Notes: a model not told the origin generated them from the letters alone. DNA of 5,895 bases from Planctomycetota bacterium (GCA_021818605.1 JAKAUH010000679.1:1-5895); one strand, 5' to 3'; shown: positions 1-5,895, counted from the stretch's first letter. A program made the numbers and translations.

Positions 1-825
1 GTAGGAATACTCCCTGGCGTCGGGCAGGATCACGGGGCCGAGCGTGGTCTTGCTGGTCGAGAAGATCTTGTAGGTGGCGGCCTTGTAATGGTCGACGCAC
101 CACTCGGCGACGTTGCCGTGCATGTCATAAAGCCCCCAGGGATTCGGCTTCTTCTTGCCGATCTTCTGAGGCTTCTCGGCGTTGTCAACGTCCCAGGCGT
201 ACTGGTCGAGCTTCGCGGGGTCGTCACCCCAGGAATAGGCGGTTTTGGTGCCCGCGCGGCAGGCGTATTCCCACTCGGCCTCGGTGGGCAGGCGATAGAC
301 CTTGCCTGTCTTGGCCGACAGCCAGCGGCAGTATTCCATCGCGGCGTGGTGGGTCATGCAGATGGCTGGCTGGCCGTCGCGGCCGTAGCCGAAGGTTTCA
401 TCCGCGTAGGGAGGCGTCGGGCGTGTGACGGCGTCGGCCTTCTTCTCGTTGTCGGGCTGCTTCGTGACGTCAACGTTCTCGCGCGCCTTCTTCTTGAGGT
501 CGAGCGAGAAGGCGAACTGGTCGAATTCTTCCCACGTGACCTCGTACTTCTCCATCCAGAACGGCGCGATCTTGACCGGATGAACCGGCCCTTCCTCGTC
601 GCCCCGCTTCGCCTCGCTGGGCGGACTGCCCATCTCGAAGGTGCCCCCGCGAATCGGCAGCATCTCGAACTTCACGTCGGTCCCGGGGATGGTCTCGACG
701 TAGGGCTTCATGGATGACTCTGACTCGGCGGGCTGCTGCGGGGCGGCCTGCGCGGTCGGGACCCGGGATGCCAGAACGACACCGAGAACGAATGCCAGGC
801 CGATCGCGTGCGGAATCCGGCTCAC
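1..825 (-). CDS. Exported formylglycine-generating-enzyme (FGE/SUMF1) family protein, C-terminus cut by the window edge
   Basis: This frame reads from a GTG at 825 to the left edge without a stop (275 residues). An in-frame TAA lies upstream with no ATG between, and GGGAG at 836-840 sits 10 nt before the GTG. Residues 1-27 look like a Sec signal peptide (hydrophobic core about 8-20, ending A-Q-A), so the product is probably exported. The FGE-sulfatase fold is clear: GGTFEMGSP at 60-68, EGPVHPV at 78-84, FWMEKYEVTWEEF at 89-101, AMEYCRWLS at 162-170, RLPTEAEWEYACRAGT at 178-193 and NPWGLYDMHGNVAEWC at 228-243. True FGEs oxidise a sulfatase cysteine to formylglycine using two C-terminal cysteines. 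That region, expected just after a RGGSW-type motif, is outside the window, so catalysis cannot be judged. Many planctomycete paralogues of this fold are not sulfatase activators. A lysine-rich stretch at about 108-131 interrupts the core. Family assignment is firm; the specific function is unknown. Confidence 0.93.
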   Translation of the reverse strand, partial: MSRIPHAIGLAFVLGVVLASRVPTAQAAPQQPAESESSMKPYVETIPGTDVKFEMLPIRGGTFEMGSPPSEAKRGDEEGPVHPVKIAPFWMEKYEVTWEEFDQFAFSLDLKKKARENVDVTKQPDNEKKADAVTRPTPPYADETFGYGRDGQPAICMTHHAAMEYCRWLSAKTGKVYRLPTEAEWEYACRAGTKTAYSWGDDPAKLDQYAWDVDNAEKPQKIGKKKPNPWGLYDMHGNVAEWCVDHYKAATYKIFSTSKTTLGPVILPDAREYSY

Positions 826-835
826 GTTTGGTATG

Positions 836-840
836 CTCCC
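836..840 (-). promoter_or_regulatory. Probable ribosome binding site of the FGE-like gene
   Basis: The minus strand reads GGGAG here, 10 nt before the GTG at 825. The spacing is slightly long. It supports the GTG start, which is also the start that gives a complete signal peptide; the next in-frame ATG (714) would remove it. Confidence 0.45.
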
Positions 841-888
841 ATCAGATGCAAGTTATGCGCTCACGGGCCGAGGATCGTGCGGCCACCC

Positions 889-894
889 GGAGGG
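889..894 (+). promoter_or_regulatory. Strong Shine-Dalgarno-like site that favours the apbE start at 903
   Basis: GGAGGG lies 8 nt before the ATG at 903, ideal spacing. No comparable site precedes the in-frame ATGs at 846 and 855. The same bases would encode an Arg-Arg pair (CGG AGG) if translation began upstream, so the site is ambiguous. Confidence 0.55.
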
Positions 895-902
895 TTTTGA
901 TC

Positions 903-1976
903 ATGGGTGCGACGTTCGCCACGTGGCTGCTGGTTTGGTCGTGGATCTCGGGCGGGCAGGGGCGAGGACAGGAGCCAAAGCCCGCCGGGCCGCCCATGCG
1001 GTTCGAGTTCACCGAAGTCCACATGGCCAGCCCGTTCCAGATTGTTTTATACTCCACCGACGCCACCGCCGCCAGACGCGCCTCCCGCGCGGCATTCGAT
1101 CGGATCGAGGTTCTCAACAAGGCGCTGAGCGACTACGACCCAGAGAGCGAGATCTCCCGGCTCTCCGCGTCCGCCGGCAAGGGACCGATTCGCGTCGGCC
1201 GGGATCTCTTCGACGTCCTGGAGCGCTCGAAGCGGATCTCCGAGCGCTCGGGCGGGATGTTTGACGCCACCATCGCCCCGGTGGGGCGCCTGTGGCGCCG
1301 GGCTCGACGCGCGCGGAAGCTCCCCGATCCCGCCCTGATTGCCAATGCTCGCAAGCTCGTCGGCTCCGACAAGATGATCCTCGACCCGGCGCAGCACACG
1401 GTCGAGCTGAAGCTCCCCGGGATGAAGCTCGATGTCGGCGGCGTCGCCAAGGGCTACGCCGCCCAGGCGGCGCTCGACGTCCTTCGCGAACAGGGAATCC
1501 GCCGCGCCCTGGTGGGCGGCGCCGGCGACATCGTCACGAGCGACCCTCCCCCTGGCACGGACGGCTGGCGGGTCGCGATCGCGCCGGTCGACCCGCGGCT
1601 GCCCTATCGCCCGCCGATCTTGCTGCTGAAGAACGCCGCCGTCTCCACGGCCGGCGACGCCGAGCGGTTCGTCGAGATCGACGGCCGCCGCTACTCGCAC
1701 ATCGTCAACCCGAAGACCGGCATGGGCCACGAGGACCGCGCGTCGGTCACGGTCGTCGCCCCCGACGGCGGCACGGCCGACGCGCTCGAGACCACCGCCT
1801 ACCTGCTCGGCCCGGAGCGCGGACTGAAGCTGGTGGACGACACTCCCGGCTGCGCGGCACTGTATCAGCGCGTCACTCCAGAGGGCGTGCGGACGTTCGA
1901 ATCGTCGCGGTTCAAGCTGGTCCCGAAGGCCGACGCCCGCGACGCCCGCCCGCCCGCCGCTTCGAGCCGGCCCTGA
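903..1976 (+). CDS. apbE: FAD:protein FMN transferase (ApbE family)
   Basis: ApbE enzymes cleave FAD and attach FMN through a phosphoester to Thr/Ser of exported or membrane flavoproteins such as NqrB, NqrC or RnfG; they need Mg2+ and act outside the cytoplasmic membrane. From the ATG at 903 the product is 357 residues, normal for the family. The first 20 or so residues form a hydrophobic W-rich segment (ATFATWLLVWSWI), then a polar linker. Family motifs in order are MASPFQI (41-47), LSDYDPESEISRL (75-87), GGMFDATIAPVG (117-128), LDVGGVAKGYAAQ (176-188), ALVGGAGDI (202-210), VSTAGDAERF (247-256), HIVNPKTG (266-273) and TADALETTAYLLG (291-303). Asp293 and Thr297 fit the family's metal ligands. 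The usual GGD of the glycine-rich motif is AGD here. In-frame ATGs at 846 and 855 would add 19 or 16 residues containing TRRVLIM, a twin-arginine-like signal. I chose 903 for its Shine-Dalgarno and the wider divergent gap. No flavoprotein substrate is visible nearby. The last 15 residues or so are a low-complexity A/R/P tail. Family is near certain; the start is not. Confidence 0.95.
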   Translation: MGATFATWLLVWSWISGGQGRGQEPKPAGPPMRFEFTEVHMASPFQIVLYSTDATAARRASRAAFDRIEVLNKALSDYDPESEISRLSASAGKGPIRVGRDLFDVLERSKRISERSGGMFDATIAPVGRLWRRARRARKLPDPALIANARKLVGSDKMILDPAQHTVELKLPGMKLDVGGVAKGYAAQAALDVLREQGIRRALVGGAGDIVTSDPPPGTDGWRVAIAPVDPRLPYRPPILLLKNAAVSTAGDAERFVEIDGRRYSHIVNPKTGMGHEDRASVTVVAPDGGTADALETTAYLLGPERGLKLVDDTPGCAALYQRVTPEGVRTFESSRFKLVPKADARDARPPAASSRP

Positions 1977-1983
1977 CATCTCA

Positions 1984-3534
1984 TCAGGGTATCGACTGAT
2001 AGGTCACGAACGCGATCCGCTTGCCGTCGGGCGACCAGCAGGGGACGTTGATCGTACCCTGGCCGCCGCGGAAGCGGGCGATGACGTCGATCTTGCGGTC
2101 CCCGAGCGACATCCGGCGCAGGCCGACGTCCTTGTCGGCCGGGTGGCCGGTGACGTCCTTCTCATACGACAGGAACACCAGCCACTTGCCGTCGGGCGAG
2201 GGATGCGGGAACCAGTTGTTGAATTCGTCGGCGGTCAGGGCTTCCTGGCCGTTGCCGTCGGGGGCCATCCGCCAGATCTGCATCGTGCCGGTACGCATCG
2301 AGTTGAAATAGATCCACTTGCCGTCGGGCGAGTACTCGGGGCCGTCGTCCAGCCCTTTTGCCGACGTGAGCCGGACCTCGCCCCCGCCGCCGGCCGGGAT
2401 CGTGTAGATGTCGAACTCGCCATTTCGCTCGGCGCAGTAGGCCAGCATACGACCATCCGGCGACCAGCCGTGCCAGTACGACGGTCCCTCGCGCGTGATG
2501 AGCGCCGGCTCGCCTCCGATGATCGGCAGGGTGTAGATCCGCGAGCGGTGATCGCCCTGCGACTGGTCACTGATCGCCAGCATCTTCCCATCCGGCGAGA
2601 GGCCGTGGTCGTTGTTGCACCGCGTCGCGAACCCGGTGTCGATCGGCTCGACCTTCCCGCCTTTCACCGAGACCCGGTGAATCCGGCCCTCGCTGTTGAA
2701 GATCAGCGACTTGCCGTCGGGCAGCCAGTTGGGCGCCTCGAATCGCGTGGTGCTCCGGTACACGACACGACGATCCATCGAGGGGAACGACATCGTCTCG
2801 AGCGTGCTGAACTGCGCTGCCCCTTCCGGCGAGGCGGGCAACGGTCCGCTCAGGTCCACTCCCATGAACGTCGCCTTCTCCGTGAGGTCGGCATTGTGCG
2901 AGCAAACGCCGATGCCGGCGTAGAAGGGATCGGTCAGGTCGAACCGCAGGGCCGCGCCGGTGAACTCCCAGCCCGTCCGGGTTCGGACATAGGCGCGGAC
3001 GTACTTCCCTTTCTTCTCGATGGCCAGGTCGTGGTGCGGACCGTCTCCCTGGATCTGGATCTCGTGCGTCGGCCCGGCTTTTGTCTCGCGGAACTGGAGC
3101 GATGTCAGCCCGTCGCCGTGCAGGGCGACGTCGACATAGGGCGAGTCGGCCTCGAGGTTCTGGCGGAAGAGCAGGCACGCCTTGCAATGCGGCTCGTTGC
3201 TCTGGCCGACGAAGCCGATGATCGCCGAAAGCGTGACGTCGCCGCTGGCGCGCTTCCAGGCAAAATGGAAGGCGTCGCGCTCGCCCCACATGTTGGCGCC
3301 GCTGCCGGTCACGGTGTGCACTCCATGCTCCTGGTCGACCTCCACCGAGCCGGCATGGCGGACCTCGCCGACGTCCTGGTGGCCGTCGAAGATCCCGACC
3401 GGCCCGTGGTCGCCGTCGGCGAGAGGCGCTGCGGCGGGCGGGCCGGCCTCGGATTTGAAGGATGAGCGGCTCATCGCGGGAGCCGCGGCCAGAAACCAGG
3501 CCGCCATTCCGAGTGCCATTGCCAGTCGATTCAT
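1984..3534 (-). CDS. Exported TolB-like protein: N-terminal jelly-roll domain plus six-bladed PD40 propeller
   Basis: The 516-residue product starts with a signal peptide (MNRLAMALGMAAWFLAAAPA). Residues of about 45-228 form a beta-rich domain resembling DUF1349/LamG-type jelly-rolls (GIFDGHQDVGEV, FHFAWKRASGDVTLSA, VDVALHGDGLTSLQFRE, PFYAGIGVCSH). About 260-514 form a propeller with six PD40 blade motifs: LPDGK 271, SPDGK 313, SPDGR 358, SPDGK 402, SPDGK 446 and SPDGK 501, at 42-55 residue intervals. Proteins with this architecture are often annotated as TolB or 'biopolymer transporter Tol', but TolB of the Tol-Pal system has a different N-terminal domain and works beside tolQRA and pal, none of which is here. 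A ligand- or carbohydrate-binding periplasmic or surface role is inference. HCKAC at 116-120 forms a CxxC. An in-frame ATG at 3552 would add six residues; 3534 is preferred because GAGGA sits 8 nt upstream. The 3' end converges on apbE with 7 bases between stops. Confidence 0.9.
   Translation of the reverse strand: MNRLAMALGMAAWFLAAAPAMSRSSFKSEAGPPAAAPLADGDHGPVGIFDGHQDVGEVRHAGSVEVDQEHGVHTVTGSGANMWGERDAFHFAWKRASGDVTLSAIIGFVGQSNEPHCKACLLFRQNLEADSPYVDVALHGDGLTSLQFRETKAGPTHEIQIQGDGPHHDLAIEKKGKYVRAYVRTRTGWEFTGAALRFDLTDPFYAGIGVCSHNADLTEKATFMGVDLSGPLPASPEGAAQFSTLETMSFPSMDRRVVYRSTTRFEAPNWLPDGKSLIFNSEGRIHRVSVKGGKVEPIDTGFATRCNNDHGLSPDGKMLAISDQSQGDHRSRIYTLPIIGGEPALITREGPSYWHGWSPDGRMLAYCAERNGEFDIYTIPAGGGGEVRLTSAKGLDDGPEYSPDGKWIYFNSMRTGTMQIWRMAPDGNGQEALTADEFNNWFPHPSPDGKWLVFLSYEKDVTGHPADKDVGLRRMSLGDRKIDVIARFRGGQGTINVPCWSPDGKRIAFVTYQSIP
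2020..2722 (-). repeat. Repeated DNA encoding the SPDGK propeller blade motif
   Basis: The plus-strand string CTTGCCGTCGGGC recurs at 2020, 2185, 2317 and 2710, each encoding PDGK of a blade. The copies at 2182-2200 and 2314-2332 share 19 identical bases and lie 132 bases (44 codons) apart, exactly one blade. The other two blades, near 2455 and 2587, use a diverged form (CCATCCGGCGA). This is repeat structure inside a coding gene, not a mobile or regulatory repeat. Confidence 0.75.
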
Positions 3535-3542
3535 GGAGAGGA

Positions 3543-3547
3543 TCCTC
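3543..3547 (-). promoter_or_regulatory. Probable ribosome binding site of the propeller gene
   Basis: The minus strand reads GAGGA, 8 nt before the ATG at 3534. This supports 3534 over the ATG at 3552, which has no Shine-Dalgarno. The site is part of a perfect 10-base palindrome, GAGGATCCTC, at 3538-3547. Confidence 0.5.
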
Positions 3548-3568
3548 GACATTTGGGCCGTGATCGGC

Positions 3569-3588
3569 CGGGACGATGGGCCGTCCCG
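3569..3588. other. Small GC hairpin in the gap upstream of the propeller gene
   Basis: CGGGACG (3569-3575) pairs perfectly with CGTCCCG (3582-3588) around a six-base loop, about 35 nt upstream of the propeller start. No T-run follows on either strand, so it is not a canonical intrinsic terminator. It could be a 5'-leader structure of the propeller mRNA or the end of the surface-protein transcript. The rest of the 143-base gap (3535-3677) holds no promoter that I can support. Confidence 0.3.
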
Positions 3589-3677
3589 CGCACGGTCATC
3601 CTATCAGCGCCGACGGGCCGATTGGGATGGGCCTCCGCGGCTCGGTCGAGATCAATCCTCTCCTCCGTGTTTTCCCA

Positions 3678-5895
3678 TCAATGCCGGCGCCAGCCCGGCC
3701 GATGCGCGATCAGCGGCGAGGCGCCGAAGTGGATCGGCGCGCCGGCGGCCCTGGAGAACATCGAAAGCGCCGTCCGTCCATGACCGGCCTGCCTGTGAGA
3801 CACCGAGCCGATGACCTTGTTCCGGCGAGGAGATCCGCCGATCATCGCGACCTGCTGGATCGCGCCGTCGATCGCCTGGAACATCGTGATCAGACCCCCG
3901 CGGCGGGCAAGCAGTTTCGCCTCGTGGCCGCGGCTATCGGTATACGTCACGCGCCGCCCCGCGCCGAAGGTCAGCACATAGGGCGAGCCCGCCGTCCCGT
4001 ACGACCCGACGAGCGGACCTCCCAGCGCATCGGAAAGTCCGTTGCTCAGGACGGCCCGCGCGGTCCCGTTCACCGCGATCCGATAGACGTGATTCAACGG
4101 CAAGGCACCCTGCGGGATCAGCGTGACGCTCAGGTTCCCCGGATCGTAGGCGGCCGCCGCCAGCGCGGTGGTTCTTCCGCCTCCGACGAACTGCCCGCGC
4201 GGGTTGGCCCAGTAGGCGTAATACCCGAAATTCGCGAGGTCCTCCGCCTGCGACGGATTCAGCGGCTTGTTGAACGTGAGCGTGACCGACGCGATCCCTC
4301 CGGCGCTCGCCGACATCCGCTCGCCCGTCACGACCAGCGGCCGGTCGATCGTGACGACCTCGGTTGACGGAGCCCCGATCCCCGCGCCGCCCTGCGGCGC
4401 ACTGAGGTCGACCTGGACCGACGCGTCATTCACGTTCGGGCTCGTCGCGACAATCGGCAGCAGGAACGACGCCTGGGTCACGCCGGGCCCGAACGTCAAG
4501 GTCCCGCCGACCGGCGTGTAATCCTCGCCGGGGATCGCGCCCAGCGACGAGGTCGCGTAGTTGACGCTCACCGTCCCGCTCGCACCGCTGACGCGATCGA
4601 CGACGATCGTCACTCCGCCGGATGACTCCGGCACGGTGGCCGCCGCCGTCGCGAGCTGAAGCGTCCCCGGCGACGACGTGATCGTCAACGTGGCAGCGTC
4701 GGGAGATCCCAGCCCGGCGCCCGAGGGATCGGCGAGCGCCAGGTTGATCGTGAACTGGCCCGAGCGTCCCTGTGTGTCGAGCAGCGGTACGCTGAACGTC
4801 GCGGTCTGCTGCCCCGGCGCGAACGAGACCGCTGAGCTAACGGGCGTGAAGTCGACGCCCGAAACGGCCGTCCCCGCGGTTGCCCTGTACACGACCGTCG
4901 AGCTGCCCACGACGCTGTTCCGCACCACGGTGATCGTCGCCGAGCCGGCCGGCTCACCGACGAGATAGCTCGACGCCGAGAACGCGACCAGGGGCGCATT
5001 CAACGCGTCCAAAGAGAACTCCGACGTGTCTCCGCTGGCAAGGCTCGTCGCCGTCGCCGTGATCGCCGAGCCGATCGGGAAGTCGCCAGGGATCGTCAGG
5101 CTGAAGCCGGCCTGCCCAATCGTCGCGCCCGCCGTGGTCGTGACGGTCGCCGCGCCGATCAGGGTCTGACCCTCGTAGCTTCCCGCCGCGTCGGCTGCGT
5201 TGCTGCTGAAGACCTGGATCAAAAACGTCGTGCTGGCCGCCGAGCTGAGCGTTCCCTCGACCTGGATTCCGCCCGACTGCGGGATCGCCGCGCTGATTGT
5301 CGGCGGCGCCTGGTCGACGGCCGGGCTGGCGATCACGATCCCGGTCGCGGCGTTGAGCCAGAACGAGTCCGAGAGGATGCTGTCGCCCGATCCCGACGGG
5401 ATGTTGACCCCCGCGCCGCCGTTCTCGGCGATCGCGTTGCCCGCTCCAGCGCCCGTGCCGCCGATCGTGTTGTTCGAGGCGCCGCCGTCGATCCGGACGC
5501 CGTCGAGCGTGTTGCCGAGCTGCATCGAGGATGCGGCATTCGTGCCGATGTCGTTCCCCTCGACCAGGTTGCCCGTGGCCGACGTGCCGAGCAGCGACAG
5601 GCCGTTGCCCGTGTTCCCGCCGATCACGTTCGCCGCTCCGGCCGCCGTGCCTCCGATCGTGTTGTCGGGCGCCCCGTTGATCTGGATGCCGTCCCCGGCG
5701 TTGGCCAGCGGCGCCGAGGCGTCCGACGTCGTGCCGACCAGATTCCCCGCGACGAGGTTCGCCGCCGCCTGCAGCCCGTCGATCGCGATACCGGTCCCAT
5801 TTCCCGAGACGACGTTCCCCGCGCCGGCGGCCGTTCCGCCGATGGTGTTCGCCGCGCAGCCGTTGATTAAAATCCCAACGTCTGTGTTGCCGTAC
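3678..5895 (-). CDS. Large secreted/cell-surface protein: beta-helix, Ig-like, two Calx-beta domains, Ig-like, basic C-terminus (N-terminus cut off)
   Basis: The frame is open from the right edge to a TGA at 3678-3680, giving 738 visible residues; the true start is outside. A GTG at 5627 could be mistaken for a start, but it is a valine inside a repeat unit that continues upstream. Visible residues 1 to about 190 are beta-helix repeats. About 193-296 match the domain that commonly follows such helices (TISAAIPQSGGIQVEGTL to ITATATS and GDTSEFS). Calx-beta 1 is about 301-405 (VSGVDFTPV, then VSFAPGQ) and Calx-beta 2 about 411-517 (GEDYTPVGGTLTFGPGV). An Ig/SwmB-like module covers about 519-644 (SVTLTFNKPLNPSQAEDLANF, then HVYRIAVNGTA). 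The last 94 residues or so are basic: VTYTDSRGHEAKL, RRGGLITMF, RRNKVIGSVS, and a tail ending GWRRH. Calx-beta domains often bind Ca2+ and such proteins usually mediate adhesion or surface structure; that role is inference. No catalytic motif is visible. The propeller gene follows on the same strand after 143 bases. Confidence 0.88.
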   Translation of the reverse strand, partial: YGNTDVGILINGCAANTIGGTAAGAGNVVSGNGTGIAIDGLQAAANLVAGNLVGTTSDASAPLANAGDGIQINGAPDNTIGGTAAGAANVIGGNTGNGLSLLGTSATGNLVEGNDIGTNAASSMQLGNTLDGVRIDGGASNNTIGGTGAGAGNAIAENGGAGVNIPSGSGDSILSDSFWLNAATGIVIASPAVDQAPPTISAAIPQSGGIQVEGTLSSAASTTFLIQVFSSNAADAAGSYEGQTLIGAATVTTTAGATIGQAGFSLTIPGDFPIGSAITATATSLASGDTSEFSLDALNAPLVAFSASSYLVGEPAGSATITVVRNSVVGSSTVVYRATAGTAVSGVDFTPVSSAVSFAPGQQTATFSVPLLDTQGRSGQFTINLALADPSGAGLGSPDAATLTITSSPGTLQLATAAATVPESSGGVTIVVDRVSGASGTVSVNYATSSLGAIPGEDYTPVGGTLTFGPGVTQASFLLPIVATSPNVNDASVQVDLSAPQGGAGIGAPSTEVVTIDRPLVVTGERMSASAGGIASVTLTFNKPLNPSQAEDLANFGYYAYWANPRGQFVGGGRTTALAAAAYDPGNLSVTLIPQGALPLNHVYRIAVNGTARAVLSNGLSDALGGPLVGSYGTAGSPYVLTFGAGRRVTYTDSRGHEAKLLARRGGLITMFQAIDGAIQQVAMIGGSPRRNKVIGSVSHRQAGHGRTALSMFSRAAGAPIHFGASPLIAHRPGWRRH
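5472..5849 (-). repeat. Beta-helix repeats with a 62-64 residue period
   Basis: Two full units (5664-5849 and 5472-5663) and the beginning of a third (from 5471 leftward) each open with NTIGGT followed by A/G-A-G-A-x-N. The openings are at visible residues 16, 78 and 142, so the periods are 62 and 64. Within a unit there are roughly three coils of 20-22 residues: NTIGGT to GN, then GxGIxIxG to NLVxGN, then an IGT/VGT turn and a GDGIxI or LDGVRI strand. The third unit decays after SGSGD (residue 168 onward), marking the end of the helix. The pattern is already running at the right edge, so more units are expected beyond it. Confidence 0.8.

Larger units (their letters stand above)
826..902. 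promoter_or_regulatory. Divergent intergenic region between the FGE-like gene and apbE
   Basis: Both genes must start transcription from this spacer or from inside each other's 5' ends. It is 77 bases if apbE starts at 903 and 20-29 bases if it starts at 846 or 855. I find no convincing paired -35/-10 on either strand; TATGCT at 832-837 is only a weak -10 resemblance on the plus strand. The call rests on the divergent gene arrangement, not on a recognised promoter motif. Confidence 0.4.

Noticed and set aside
714..716. ATG at 714 as the apbE start
   Set aside because: It would place 63 Arg-rich residues before the hydrophobic segment and overlap the start of the divergent FGE-like gene by more than 100 bases.
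88..717. 209-residue plus-strand open frame at the left end
   Set aside because: It is the antisense of the FGE-like gene, whose minus-strand translation carries a signal peptide and many family motifs.
826..902. Sigma-70 promoter pair for the divergent genes
   Set aside because: TATGCT and CATAAC resemble -10 boxes only weakly and neither has a -35 at the right distance.
1047..1979. 310-residue minus-strand open frame opposite apbE
   Set aside because: It mirrors the apbE coding region, is rich in R, G, A and V, and shows no motif; all ApbE motifs are on the plus strand.
2143..3465. 440-residue plus-strand open frame opposite the propeller gene
   Set aside because: It is antisense to a gene with clear signal peptide and six SPDGK blades. 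Its product is R/V/A-rich without domains, as expected from stop-poor antisense frames in GC-rich DNA.
3576..4367. 263-residue plus-strand open frame over the end of the surface-protein gene
   Set aside because: Arg-rich shadow with no recognisable domain; the minus strand encodes continuous Ig-like and basic C-terminal sequence here.
5625..5627. GTG at 5627 as the start of the surface protein
   Set aside because: The frame stays open to 5895 and encodes the same NTIGGT repeats upstream, so this is an internal valine.
5472..5849. CRISPR array or tandem non-coding repeat
   Set aside because: The periodicity is 186-192 bases, stays in frame, and corresponds to beta-helix coils in a continuous coding sequence.
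903..5895. A flavinylation target of ApbE encoded nearby
   Set aside because: I looked for the D/S-G-A/V-T/S-type acceptor motif of NqrB/NqrC/RnfG-like proteins in the other three products and found none.

Overview
The window is GC-rich, and nearly every base is protein-coding. The gene content suggests a planctomycete, probably close to the Isosphaeraceae: an exported FGE/SUMF1-fold protein, a TolB-type propeller with an N-terminal jelly-roll, and a large beta-helix/Calx-beta surface protein with a basic C-terminal module. That assignment is inference from protein families; there is no rRNA or other marker here. I see no tRNA, rRNA, CRISPR array, transposase, integrase or attachment site.

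Layout, left to right. (1) 1-825, minus: the N-terminal 275 residues of an exported formylglycine-generating-enzyme-family protein; its C-terminus lies beyond the left edge. No listed open frame covers it because it never reaches a stop in the window. (2) 826-902: a very short divergent spacer. (3) 903-1976, plus: ApbE, FAD:protein FMN transferase, with upstream alternative starts at 846 and 855. (4) 1984-3534, minus: an exported protein with a jelly-roll domain followed by a six-bladed TolB/PD40 propeller. Its stop is only 7 bases from the apbE stop. (5) 3535-3677: a non-coding gap with one 7-bp GC hairpin. (6) 3678-5895, minus: the C-terminal 738 residues of a large secreted or cell-surface protein (right-handed beta-helix, an Ig-like domain, two Calx-beta domains, another Ig-like domain, basic tail); its N-terminus lies beyond the right edge.

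All four products appear to act outside the cytoplasm. The FGE-like gene and apbE are divergent across less than 80 bases and both belong to families that include post-translational modifiers of exported proteins, so shared control is possible. The propeller gene and the surface-protein gene share a strand with a 143-base gap; co-transcription is possible but unproven. Nothing here looks like a defence system or a mobile island. The most worthwhile leads are the divergent modifier pair, the ambiguous apbE start, and the basic C-terminal module of the surface protein.
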